From: Zychaea mexicana
Lineage: Eukaryota > Mucoromycota > Mucoromycetes > Mucorales > Lichtheimiaceae
Length of the DNA stretch: 64,000 bases
Assembly (NCBI RefSeq): GCF_025766255.1
Contig: NW_026516733.1
Span: 124,001-188,000, forward strand
Direction of reading: 5' to 3'
In this document: positions 22,830 to 34,800 of the stretch, piece by piece
Layout: the number at the start of each line of letters is the position of its first letter
Numbering within the stretch: the first letter of the stretch is position 1
Made by a program: the position numbers and the translations under genes
Notes under the pieces: model-generated
What the model was told of the DNA's origin: nothing
Seen by the model: only the letters and a program-made list of their open reading frames with translations
The model's database searches: none

Positions 22830-22955
22830 TGGAGGAAACGTTCTTTTTTTTTTTGGGTGTGTATGCGGCAGAAAAGAAAGAGAGACGAAGCGTGAAAACA
22901 CCGCCTTTTTATTTTTTCGTTTTTAAGCTTTCCCTTGCTGACCCTTCAAACAACA
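22830..22955. promoter_or_regulatory. Shared divergent promoter, METTL16 and RIT1
   Basis: Only 126 bp separate the two start codons. The interval is T-rich (TTTTTTTTTTGGG near 22845) and must hold both promoters and both leaders. Confidence 0.6.
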
Positions 22956-24906
22956 ATGACAAGTAAAGGATTGTTTGAGAATGAATACCATGTCGGTGCC
23001 AATCAGATCCGTAAGGATCACAAAAACATGTAATTATGGTGTTCTATGTTTCGATTTATACAGGTTTGACTCATTTTTGGAGAAAATAATATTTGATAGT
23101 CTGAATCGGCTACGATCGATCCAGGAAGACGCAGACTTTGTCAAGGAGATTGCATGTTTGTTTCCAAAGTTACCGCTTGTTGGTAAATAAGGAAAAGCTA
23201 CTAGGAGAAAAATTTTGTACCATGTATGCAAGAACTTGCTTTCTAATTAAACAGATACGCATATTTAGCTAATGAACGATGTGGCTCGTGGTACATTGAT
23301 CCGACCGAGGTAATATATGAGGAAGAAAATTTTCCAGTAGCATGTTTGAATCCTAATGCATGTATACTATAGCGAAAGGTCTATTCAGTCTATTACAAGT
23401 CAACCGATGGACATATGGGCCAATGGGATTTCAATTTAAGGCGTAGCAATCTACACCTTTTAGACATCATCCACAGATACAAAGGTTGTATTGTTGTTGA
23501 CTCGACACGACGTGGCAAACGGATCCCCGACTCGCTTTCCAAAACCATACCCATATGGTGTTGTGCCATCAATCGAGCCGTCGCAAAATATCGTAGCCGT
23601 CGTCATCATCACCATCACGAGCAGTATGGCTTTTTTGAAAACAAAAAACAGGAACAAGAAGCATGCGAGTTATATTCTTTACCATCCTGCGTGTCACGAT
23701 CTGAACACGCTCAAATTGAAGCTCGAATGGATGGATTTGCTCAAAAGCTTTTGGTAAGTTTTATTTCTATAGATTTGAAATACTACGACAGACGAGGTGT
23801 TTGTTAATCCTTGATATCTATCTACAAAAAAAGGATTCAGGTGGTATCGATATGGAATCAATTTCCAAACTTGTAGAAAAACCATTACGCCCTCTTTGGT
23901 TTACGCCACAATCATCCTTTTTCATCAATGATCCACCGGATTACTCGGACGCGCCTTTTTGGCCCGTGATCTGTCTCAGTGCTTCCCAGGCTGTCGAGTC
24001 CGGATGTCAAGCTCGGCCTGGTGGATATCTGTATGTGCAAGGATCCGGTGATGATCAAGAAGCTTGGTGCCATGTACGTTTTTCCCCGCTATTGTATATG
24101 TGTGTTGTAACTCAGGAAATTCTTCCATATTTAAAAAGGGCCTGACGCCACGATTATTCTGGCAACACGCGAAAGAGTTACTGAATAGCAACAGCAGCGT
24201 TGAATGCGAACAACGCGTTCAACACATTGTCGCTTCTGCCGGTCCAGCAAATGATGATGGCGACGATGACACGTCTAATGACAAGAAATACGATATGATC
24301 CAAGGCACCACCCTGGCGATAGGGTCCAGACTCAGTGGCAAACCACCCGCATGCTGGCAACATTTCGATTACATAATCAACTGTACTCCTACGCATTATG
24401 AAGAGATCGACAAGGAACACTGTTATCTACAGTTACCTATACCAGAAGGGAAAAAGGGGCAGCAGCAGTTGTTTGAATCGATACCTAAAGCATTGGCGTT
24501 TGTCAAGGAACCATTACAGCAAGAAAAGCGGATATTGGTACATTGTGCAAAGGGCCAGGATCGATCTGTGGGCATTGCTTTGGCTATCCTTGTCAAGTAT
24601 TTTGATCAGGACATGAAGTTTGTATCGGATGGTGTCACTCGAGGTATGTAGGTTATTAGCAAGGTTGATTCTTTCAACATGAAATGCGGGCAAATAGCTC
24701 TTGACTAAAAATTCTGTTTTGTAGTTGACAAGAAAGGTATTCATGATCATCTAGTTAAAATCATCAGTAGTCGGCCTAAGGTATGCAACATTGGTTGCTT
24801 TTCTCTCAAAACAACTCGGCAATGGAGCTCTAACTGTGTTTTTGTGTTGTAGGCTGCACCTTCCAGGGCAACGCTGAAAAAGATCAATACCTACTTTATG
24901 AGCTAG
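22956..24906 (+). CDS. RIT1: tRNA A64-2'-O-ribosylphosphate transferase (Rit1 family)
   Basis: The start is the ATG at 22956 (MTSKGLFENEYH). The exon pieces join as HKNMFDSFLEKIIFDSLNRLRSI, YLANERCGSWYIDP, KVYSVYYKSTDGHMGQWDFN, RGKRIPDSLSKTIPIWCCAINRAV, then a C-terminal domain with QHFDYIINCTPTHYEE and LVHCAKGQDRSVGIALAIL ending at 24906. The segments KSTDGHMGQW and GKRIPDSLSKTIPIW are diagnostic for Rit1. The C-terminal domain resembles a dual-specificity phosphatase fold, with the cysteine in HCAKGQDRS. Rit1 adds a ribosylphosphate to A64 of the initiator tRNA-Met, keeping it out of elongation. A five-His run and an acidic DDGDDD insert lie outside conserved segments. Confidence 0.93.
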
Positions 24907-25217
24907 AAACGAGCTTTTTTTGCTGGCCAAAAGAAGAAAACAGTAGAGCCTTTTTTTTGTTGTGTAACAAATAAAAAATGTAATGCATTTGATACCAAAA
25001 CTTATATTACAACTATCAAGCAATTATTACAAACTTCAAAAAAGACCTTGATCTACGAGTAGGGAGGAGAGATATGGTACTGCAGTGGCAAAAAAAAACA
25101 ATGTCTTATGATACAAAGAAGAAAAAGGAGAGTGTATGTGTAGTAGAAAAAGAAGAAGGTATATGCGTTTATATAGAGTAGAGTAGTGTAAGTGGAATTT
25201 ATAAAGGAAAGGAGAAA
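24907..25217. other. Short convergent intergenic region
   Basis: 3' UTR space between RIT1 (plus) and the GATA factor (minus). AT-rich with AATAAA near 24970. No gene seen. Confidence 0.5.
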
Positions 25218-25466
25218 CTAGAAATCAGCAGCACCCATGCCCGCAATGCAGCTGCCATCGCACAAATCATTGTTTGTGCTCGAAGACGGAGAAGATGATG
25301 AAAAATTGAACGAATGTTGGAATAAATGGTCTTGATAAAACGGTGAATGTTGTGGTGGATCGCCGTGATGCTGTGTGCTAGTTGAACTTGTAGCCTGTTG
25401 AAAGTTCATCATCAATTGCGAAGTCGAAGCCATAAAACTCGATGGTAATGGATGGTTGTGAACCGC

Positions 25467-25499
<33 letters not shown>

Positions 25500-27641
25500 T
25501 GCGGCAGGTGATGAAGGTAGTGATGCTGCAGGAGGTGTGGGCGAATAGGCCACCCGGCCTCGTTTCTCTTCTCGATGATGCTCTCGGTTCTTCTTTTTCG
25601 ACGATGATTCTTTGTCCTTGCGTGGTCGCTTTTTCTTCTTGAGCTTATCTTTCTTCTTTTTACCGGCCTTGTTGCGTCCACGCTGACCTTCGTATCGCTG
25701 TCGTTTCTTGATGGTGTCGCTTTTCATCGAAAGGGGACGTTTCTCATGATGCAGTTTTAGACTATACAGATAATATACTTTAGCAACATAGACGACGCAC
25801 AAAAGTGTGATGACCTCTACCAGCTTATTGTACTTACTATAGACCACATGCATTACAGAGTGGAGCACCTTCTCCATCACGACGCCATAACGGTGTAGTT
25901 GTTGTTGAACAATTTGAACATACTAAACGAACGGCAGTCTCTTCACGAATTTCTTTGCGTGCACTGTTTGGTCGAAGGGTTTTCGGTCGTGGAGCATTAT
26001 GCAGCTTTTGACTAAAATTAATAAAAAAGATAAAGTTAAACATTTCTCTCCTTTTTTTTTTTGCTTGCTGCTTTCTATTTAGATAGGGAGACAAGAAGTG
26101 TCTGATACGTTACTATAAACCACATGCATTGCACAACAGCTCGTCTTCGGGAGATCGGCGCCACAGGGGCGTTGAAGTGGCACCACAGTTTGTACAGATG
26201 GGTGTATCGTCAATCTCTTCTTCTTCTTCATCGTCCGAATCGTCAGAGTCATCGTCCGTCTCATCCTCCGATGATTCATCTGAATCGTCCGAGTCGTTAT
26301 CGTCGTTATCGTTCTTTTGTTGCGGTTGGTTGTTGTTCTCTTGTTGTGCTTGATCCATCAGCTCATCTTGGAATTTAGCCGGTTGGTCACCATCATACAT
26401 GCCAGCCTGTTCGAGCAAGTTCAGAATCTGTGGAACAGGCATCACGTCGCCTGCACCAGAAGAGGGTCCTGCCACAGAGGGTGAGAATCTACATAGTAAA
26501 TTAAATGACAGTAAGTATCGATTATATTTCACCCTCCCCCCCCTAGACTCTTGAATAGTGTTGCTATTCCTCTTTTTTTCCAAAAAAAAAAAATAGAGAC
26601 TTACAAATGTGTATGATAAAGCTGGCTAGGATTATTTGTCGCAGTTGAAGATGTCATGCCTTCAATTTCTAAAGATATCTGTGGCCTCGATCGTACACGC
26701 GCAGCCGGATGTCCATGGTGGTTATGATGATGATGATGATTGTGTGTATGATGTGCATGCGTATCTTGCTGTTGTTGTTGTTCTAAGAGTCGATTCAAAG
26801 TTGTGGAACTCGATGGAGGTGAAGTTGTATGCAGCAGAGTATTAGTGGATTGTTGTTGTTCTACATAAACCGCAGCAGCGGCGGTAGCGTTATGAATAGC
26901 ATCGTGCGGACGGTGATGCATGGACATGGGCGGCATGTGAGACATGATTGGACTTGGCGGCATAGACATGGGTTGCATAGAGAAAGCGGCCATTCGTGAA
27001 GCCAATGCACTATCAAGATGATGATCTGGCTGAAACGAAGTTGGAGTATCTTGCATAGTATGTTGTAAATCATATTCAGTAGCTGCAAGTGGCCAAGGTG
27101 TTTGATGCTCTGCTTCATGTTGCTGTTGTTGTTGGACGTTGTTGTTATTGTTATCGTGCTCGACATGTTTCGTTGGTGGCATACTGAATATAAAATCGTT
27201 TGGATTGTGTAGCATAAACTGGTTTGTATCGTCATAGTCCATCATATCAGGCAAATCTTTGGTCGGTGGTGGAGGAGGGTTATGGTGTTGGTCAAACCAA
27301 AACTGGTGATGGTGTTGCTCATGAAGTGGAGTAGTCGTCACCGACAATGAAACAGTCGAGTTAGGTTGTTGCTGGTTGAATTGTTGTTGTAATTGGAGTT
27401 GTTGCTGTTGCTGTAATTGTTCGGTTTTAGCCTTTTCGGCTGCCTTTTGCTGATTTAAAAGTTGATGACGGAACCAAAGTCGCCAGGACATGTTTTCGAG
27501 ACGTGATCCATTTTCCAATGCGTCTCTCACCTTGTTGCTGACACGCCATGCGTACGAGACATCCTCCTCGCAATGCATGTTCTCCAAAGGAGAAAAGAAT
27601 GTGTCTTCGCCACCTTTGACCCTCAGGACAAATGGTGCCAT
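25218..27641 (-). CDS. Double-GATA zinc finger regulator with DUF1752
   Basis: Four exons on the minus strand (about 27641-26606, 26490-26115, 26013-25840, 25760-25218). Residues about 25-65 ([19 protein letters not shown], then [10 protein letters not shown]) match the DUF1752 domain found in fungal nitrogen-type GATA factors such as AreA and Gaf1. A long Gln/His-rich middle follows, then an acidic Asp/Glu/Ser block. Two class IVa fingers (CX2C-X17-CX2C) follow: [20 protein letters not shown] and [20 protein letters not shown], each closed by CNACGL. Basic tails follow each finger ([24 protein letters not shown]), then a Lys-rich nuclear-signal region and a polyalanine run. Both fingers are split by an intron right after CNACGL. 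The combination suggests a nitrogen or metal-responsive regulator; the target pathway is not shown by the sequence. Confidence 0.88.
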
Positions 27642-28025
27642 TGCTGCTGCTGCGTATGGACTGCTATTGGTCTAATGGAGAAGGAGGCCGTTTGTTTGAC
27701 AGAGAGGGGTGGGGTTGAGAGTAAATAGTGAGTGGTGAAAGAAGCAGCCTAGGCCAGCAGCAATTAAAAAAAAGCGAGTAGGAGTGAAGAAGACCAATAA
27801 TAACAAAATAAAAAGAGGTATAATGGATCCCTTTCTTCGGATATATTAAAAACCAGCCACGAATTATGGAATTCTTGCGGGACCATCATATCGTAAGTCT
27901 TTGATGGAAAAGGGGAAGAGATAAAAAACAATAAACTTTTATTTTTGATTGATGCATTCCTGTATATATAACTTTTTCTCTATACTACAATTGTGATATT
28001 GATACAATGGCTTGTCTAATTGACC
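27642..28025. other. Intergenic region, GATA factor promoter
   Basis: 384 bp upstream of the GATA factor and downstream of the ferric reductase gene (both minus). Poly-A tracts and a TATATATAAC element at 27963. No gene seen. Confidence 0.5.
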
Positions 28026-30112
28026 TCAGAACTCAAATGTTTCATGGTGTACGTCCCAGTGATGTTTGATAGCTTGATTCATAATGAGTCTCATGAAATC
28101 ATCCGAACCGCATGTATGCACCCACACCGAGTTTGTATCCGTTGCTGTCGCTTCAATATGATCCATACAGCCAGCAATATCGGGCCGTTGATTAAATGTC
28201 ACATTGCAATGCTCCAGATCTTCAATCCAGTGGCGTTTGTTGTTCGAGCCATCGGTAGGCACTTCGCGTGTGACATAAATGTCGAGGTTTAGTTGAAATG
28301 GATTCGCTGCACGCTGGCATTGTTCGGTCCAGAAAATTATCAGATCCGTAAATGGCGTCAGTTCATCTGATAAAAAAAATTTTTTAAGGGGAATGAGAAA
28401 CTTAAAGATGCAGCAAACAGCCAATCAAAAAGCGTGTTTCATTTGCAGTAGCAGTGGTTAATTTTTACCTAGTGTACGAATGGCCCACACAAGGTGGACT
28501 TGTTCGGTCACCACAGTGTCTACGCCAGCAGCACGTCGTTCGGCACAATCTTTGATTAATGTCAGAGCAGGCGTAATACCTATACCAGCAGCAAAACAAG
28601 CCATGGTCTTATAGTCTTGGTATTCCAAACGAGGACCATAGGGACCATCGACCTTCAAATCCAGATCATGGTGGCCAGTGGCAGAATGTAATAGGTCTGT
28701 GGTGTAGGATCCGAGGGCCTTGATATGGATCGATGCAGCAGGCTGATCATGCTCGGAACGACGACGTCGTGTTGCGTTAGTGAAGCTGTTGCTGTCATGA
28801 CTGCTGCTACCGGTACTGCTACTGCTTCCAGCTGCTTCTTCATGGGTCGTCTGGGTTTTTTCGCTGGCTTTCTTGATGATAATGTCCTTGTTACCTCCTT
28901 TGGTAGGAACTTTTTCGTTCAGTCCTTTGCCATCGGCGGTGAATGAGCTGGATACGGCAGGTTGCCAAACTTCAGAAATTGTCATGGGATGCCAATTGGC
29001 ATAGTTCCAAAACGCCCTTTTGGTCTTGTTCACCAAGGTAACAAACATGTATTGGCCAGGATGATATTGAGATAAGCGACTGTATTCGAAAAGGACACGG
29101 GTAATACCGTGCTTGGATCCGGAATTATACGCCTCGACATTCACGATTTTGGTCTTGACACTCCAGGACTGGAATGAACGCCAGATACGGTCAAAGGCCC
29201 AGAGAAGGACAGCAGGGATGAAATAGTAAAAGCAACCGGTCTCGTGCCAGCAGGAGGCAATGATGGCCACGATGATTCCGAAAATGTGCGTGTAGTAAAA
29301 GATCTCAAAGTGATTGCGGCGTATCCATTCAAAGGAAAACACAAATAGGAACAAAAAGCCGATCATGGCAATGGTGCCAGTGCCTTGCTCGATGTTTCTG
29401 AAAAGCGCATCCTTGACGATATAGTTGTGACGGTAACCATGGATACTAAATATAAAGTTTAAAAAATGTTCCTTTTTTAGTGAAATTTGTTGAAAAAGAA
29501 ACGGTAAACAAAGCGCATTGACGACAAGCTAGTATCTTGTGACAACAGAAAGAGTAAAACTTACATGCGCCAAACAAAATGAGGCATGTACTCTGCAAAA
29601 CCAATTCTGGCCAACCATCGATGGAAAGGAACCAAGCCTTCAAAAGTCATGCCAGACATACGGGTGACGACATTATTTCTTGAACCAAGGATAAAGACAA
29701 AGCTCCAGTTGACCATGCCAACATACGCTGCACGACGGTCCATCAAGCCGATACTCATGACGTCGGCCCAGGTCTTGCCATCAACCAGCTTGAAGGGTGC
29801 AAAGAGAATCCATAGGACATTGATGATCGAAAACAAGGATACACCGATTATGTGCTTGACAGGCATCCAGGTCGTGACAAAGGGGATTTGAGTCACATAG
29901 TCGCCGAGAGGTTTCAGCGGATTCAGCAGTGCAAAGAGCGAGAACGGTTTGGAAACGGGTTTGCCTTGACTCAATTGGAGACGCGCGCGGTAGACGAGGA
30001 ATCGGTCGATCTGGTAGGCGATGCAGTAAAGGGCGAATAAGCCCCACCAGAAGAATGCATACGTGTAGCCGACTTTGTGGAAATCCTTGCTGGTATTTAG
30101 TACAACTGCCAT
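28026..30112 (-). CDS. Ferric reductase/NADPH oxidase-family flavocytochrome
   Basis: Three coding blocks on the minus strand: 30112 to about 29565, about 29446 to 28473, and about 28367 to 28026. The N-terminal half has about six hydrophobic segments (for example YAFFWWGLFALYCIAYQI; IGFLFLFVFSFEW; IFGIIVAIIASCWHETG), and histidines in VPFHRWLARIG and FYYTHIFG can ligand the two haems. The cytosolic half has the FAD-binding HPGQYMFV and NWHPMTISE motifs, a GPYGP motif and the NADPH-binding AAGIGITPALTLI, and ends in ETFEF. These features define the ferric reductase/NOX superfamily. Plasma-membrane members reduce Fe3+ or Cu2+ before uptake; NOX members make superoxide. An 80-residue Ser/Lys-rich insert separates the FAD and NADPH parts. 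I prefer ferric reductase, without certainty. Confidence 0.85.
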
Positions 30113-32146
30113 TGGTGTGCTTATTGATGGCCTCTGTGATTTTATAAATAAGAAAGCAAGTGGACTAACGTAAAGGGGAGGGTTTTACAGGGGATATGCA
30201 AAAAGAGAGAGAGAGAACAAGAGTGAAAAAAGAAGAGGCACGCGGTAAATCACATGCACGGTGCTGACTGGCCTGTAAATAAATAGCTTTAATCATAACG
30301 TGAGATCGACCAGACTGCGTTGTTTTACCTAGCAGTCTCTCCCTGCGCGTGTGTTGCTCCCATCCGTCATCCGTCGTCCGTCACAGTTGCTCTCTTATCT
30401 TTGGGGGGAGGGGATCAGGTTGGGCTGTTGCAATAGAGTGGGTCAGTTTACCCGTTGACAGGAACAGTACCACCCCCAAGCAAAAAAAGAAGATCACAGT
30501 CTGAACTGTGCTACACAAGACACACCTATTATCAGATTCTTTTTTATCAGATCGCTGTGGTTGTTTGTGTACCCAACAAAAAGATCGCTAACTTTAAAAT
30601 TAAAACATCTGTTTTTGTTCTTATTAACCCTGCATGGTAAAAAAGGTAAAAGAACGGGCCCTGCATAAGTATCATTTTCTGTCATCCATCCTAATCTAGA
30701 AAGCTTTAAAAGAAAACTCTTTAAGAGAAAACTTAAGCTTGTTTTGCTGGTTAAATGTAGTCATTGAAGTAAAAGGGGCCAATGATTTCATTTCCTGTTT
30801 GACCAGGGTGTGATGGGTTGAAGATCCCCTAGTAACATACATAACATACCCACTTTGCGAAGGGGAAATCTATTCACCGAAAAGACACCATATTTGGGCT
30901 TATTTACCAAGTCTGTGATCTTCTTTCTTTGGGGAATAAAACGCTGTATTACAAAACTAGGGTGGTAGTGGCGGCAGCGGAATTCTTTGTTACTCAACAC
31001 ATATATTTTCTCTTAGTGTAATGTACAAAAATGGTCCGCTGGGGTTTATAGATCCGCGTACAACGTTACGCCAAAGGTTGCCTTTAACCGGTTGTTCGCG
31101 AACTCAATAGAAGAACAGAGGTACGTCTTTTCGTTTGACCCTCGACGTTTCTTTCTCTATATTTCAATGCATTAGAGAGGTGCACTAACTAAAGTCCCCT
31201 ATTGTTATTGATAAAAAAGGAACTTTAATGCATGTATGTACCATGATCGGGTTGGCAGCTGTTGTGAGTATGAAGTGAGGTGGGGGAGAAAGGGGTTCCA
31301 AGAAAACCCCATTGCCTGGCAAGTTGTCATGACTACCAAAAAAAAGTCAAGAACACCCATGTCCAATTCATTACTTCTTCGTCATTTGCCGTCAGGCAAT
31401 TAAGCGTTAGACCCGGGAACCACGCCCCGCTCTTGCCTTCTTCTTATATCCTTTACGTTTGTGCTCATCGTGCCGATACATTCTACCCCATCTCCAAACT
31501 CTGCTAAGGGTTTGTAAATATGTGATACTGATCTTGCGGAACCTATATTCTTCCGTGCATGTTTGAAAGAGAGGACCAGGCCTGGATTATTGTTTAGTGC
31601 GTGTAGACTAATCCTTTTAAGAATATATCGAACGGCTTTTTGTGAGCTATAGTAGCTTTAAAAGTTGGCGGACCAACACTGGGATGATGGATAATCATAA
31701 AGCTACAACTCGATTAAATCATGATTGTTAGCATAATGTATATATATATACATTCTCACACCAAAAGTACATTTCTTGGATATAATGATGAATGATGATA
31801 ATTATGAGCTTGGTCGTTATATATATATATATATATATATAGTGGTGGACTCGTCATCCTAGGTTCTTGCGTGATTATGGTCGTAATCCGGTGGAGTGAT
31901 AATATCTTTTTTTTTATCAGATCAAAGGCAGCATATTGCCCCACGAATTAAGGCATATTATTAGTTAGCCTTGGTACAACCTTCTGTCGTTTACCATATT
32001 CAATAGGTGCATGCTGTACGTCACTTTTACCAGCTAAAAAGGATAGAAACTCTATGTCGCATTTGTTTATGATCCATGTTATGTATTCTAAATAAGTTAT
32101 CATGCTTTAGTAAGTATTTACAGTAATGTTGAAAGTGTAAAAATCA
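30113..32146. other. Gene-free stretch of 2.0 kb
   Basis: Upstream of the flavocytochrome gene and downstream of NSUN5. It holds T-rich and G-rich tracts and TA dinucleotide runs at 31740-31753 and 31818-31841. Small frames here lack motifs. Confidence 0.45.
31818..31841. repeat. (TA)n microsatellite
   Basis: About 12 TA units; a shorter run lies 70 bp upstream. Confidence 0.9.
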
Positions 32147-34800
32147 TTATCGTTGGGTAACAGCTGTTCTAACTTTGTTCTTTTTACGCCGCTTATTGTT
32201 CGAGTTATTGTTGTTGTTACTACTTTTGTTGGTTTTAGCGGTAGTAGATGCTAGCTTGATTTCAGTATTGACAGTTGGTGGCTCTTGACTACTTGTTGTT
32301 TCCTTTTCTACTTTTATCGCCGACTTTTTCTTTTCCGCGGGAAGATCTACTTGTTTCGTCGTCGTAATAGCACTCGTACTGCCAGTAAGTTCTTCTTGAG
32401 TTGCTGCTTTCCGCTTCTTATTAGGCGCAGAAGCATTAGCTGATGAGGAGGGTGATGCGCTTGTTCGTACAAAACAAGCGACAAAGAAACCGTTGGTTAA
32501 ATCATGAGCCGGATCCGTGCGAACTACAGCGTCAGCATCTATCACACCATTGGGATAAAATGGATATGAGCGCAATTATTCCAAAAAGTGAGTGAAAAAA
32601 AATACGCTAAAAGGTTTAATGCCTATTCACCTTGAACGCTGCCATTGAACTCTGACACTAGTCCACGTCGATTCCATGTAGGCAACACCGATTCTCGCGG
32701 CGCCAAAGCAAAGTCGGGATTATCTGCCAAGATGCTTTGTACCACTTGTTCATTCTCTTGTGCATGTATGGAGCATGTTGAATACACCACGCGCTTTGCA
32801 TTAGGAACTGGATAACAAAAGATACATTATGGACGTAGTTAGCAATGGTATTGAGTAACATACAGATATCATGATGGAAAAATCGGCAAACAATTTGTAA
32901 CAGAGGCAGTGGCACATAGCAATACTTACATTTGAGCGCATGGCGAATCACTGACATCTGGAAATCCGCCAAGTTTTTCAACCGTTCGTCGACGGTGTCT
33001 GTCGCCTGATTTTCTGAAAGGAAGAAAGGTTAGAAAGACCAAACCCGATTTAGTAAATATATTCATAGACAGTTGTTTTTTTTATAGGCGACACAAAAGG
33101 AGGATAAAAGGAACCCGACATCCAACAACAGCATCGTCTATGGACATTTGCTGTTGACGTTGTACCAGGTTTTTTTTTTCATTTACATACCTTCATCGTC
33201 ACCATCAACAAGGTGATCTAATCGACTGACGATCCCAGAACCAGAACACGACGGATCCAGAAGGAAATATTCAACCTTGATCGTAAACACAAAGAGTTCT
33301 CAATTACATGTTTTTCCACTATACTACACTAAGCCCCGCATTTTTTTTTTTTCGTTTACTGCAACCACCCAAGAAAAGAGTTCGAATGCGTAGCTGTTTT
33401 TACCTTGGCATATTGAGGATCCATAGGATCAACTTCAAGGAATGAACCATGTACAGGTGAGATATCTAATCAAGGTATATCAGTTATCAGTATACACATA
33501 ATGCAAATCCTAAGCTTGTGGATGTGATCTTTGTGAAAAACAATGAATGCCTCCTCTCTTACTTTTACATCCGGCCTTTCCCGTCATACGCTTAAGCAGC
33601 TCCAGACGTCTTGCATCAAGATCAAAAGCCCATATCCGTCCCGTGTTTTGCATAAGCGCCGATAGATGCGAAGTTTTGTTTCCTGGTGCAGCGCAAGCAT
33701 CAATAGCATGTGCATCTTTGGGTGGGCGGCACACATGGGCAGGAAAACAGGATGCTTTATCCTGATAAAGCAAAAGAAAAGAAAAACACATACCCCAAAC
33801 CCCATCTATCTTTCAGTATATACACCAATAACGTAATCCATCCCGCTCTCCATCCGTTTTCCTTTCATCCTTTTTATACATTTTTTAATTTCAAGTACCT
33901 GCAAAATGATATCTCCAGCAACATAGAGAGGATGGTTATGCAGATCCGTCTTTGGCGTGAATACAAGCAAGTCATCCAAATGTGGGTCGCGACAGAATGA
34001 CTTTTCGCTAAGTATATAAAGGCATATCGTCAACAACAGTAATCTTTGTTTTATGTAAATCTCTCTTTCCTCTAAACCCTCGCTCCTCCCTCCACCCTTC
34101 TCGCTTACGTGAGTTGTCGTAAATCTTCTGGCGCATTATCCACAAAGGTATAGCCTTCCTTTTTGAACGCTTGAATAATCTTGTTCATTGTCGATTTATG
34201 AGTATTAACGCGTGCATAGCGCGGAATGAGTACAGCGTCTCTGGCCTTTTGGCTCACTAGCTCCTCGTTGCTTTTTATGCCCCGCTTCATTTTGATTTTT
34301 GCCAACTCGGCTTTCAGTCGTGCCTGGTGGCGGTGGACACATTTTTTGATGGGTACGGTGGCCGGTAATGGAATACCTCGTTTGGTAAATAGCATATCGT
34401 GAATAAGCACTTGAGCCAACGACCGTGAGGATAACATCTGCCCTATAATTTTAGTAACCACGTAGCCTTATCCCCTTTTCGTCCTATTATCTCATTTCCA
34501 CCTACCTTCTTTTCGATCGTACAAATATCCGTAATATCAATCAGCTCATTGATAACTTTTTTATCTATTCATACACAAGTAAGGAGAACATTTAGTTTTG
34601 AATTAACAATTATTCGAGGAACAAAGGAGGTCGTGATGCATAAAGTCGGTTCGTTTCTTACATTTAAGCGTTTCACAAATGAGAGCGTACATTTTCTTCT
34701 TGTCTTTTACTTTGGGATCGCCAATGACAAGACCCTTAATAGTACCCTGCCGTCGTTCAAGCTTGTCGAGAATTGTGCCCGCATGTTGGTAGAAATTCAT
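32147..34800 (-). CDS. NSUN5: NSUN5/Rcm1-like rRNA cytosine-5 methyltransferase
   Basis: About nine exons on the minus strand, starting MNFYQHAGTILDKLERRQG (ATG at 34800). Later segments are RYARVNTHKSTMNKIIQ, CRDPHLDDLLVFTP, YVAGDIILQDKASCFPA, IDACAAPGNKTSHLSALM (SAM motif I), WAFDLDARRLELLKRM, YFLLDPSCSGSGIVSR (motif IV with its cysteine) and KRVVYSTCSIHAQENEQVV (motif VI with the catalytic cysteine). The RYARVNT and LDPSCSGSG signatures place it with NSUN5/Rcm1, which methylates one cytosine of large-subunit 25S/28S rRNA in the nucleolus. The C-terminal 100 residues are Lys/Ser/Asn-rich and end KRRKKNKVRTAVTQR, a likely nucleolar signal. Confidence 0.92.
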
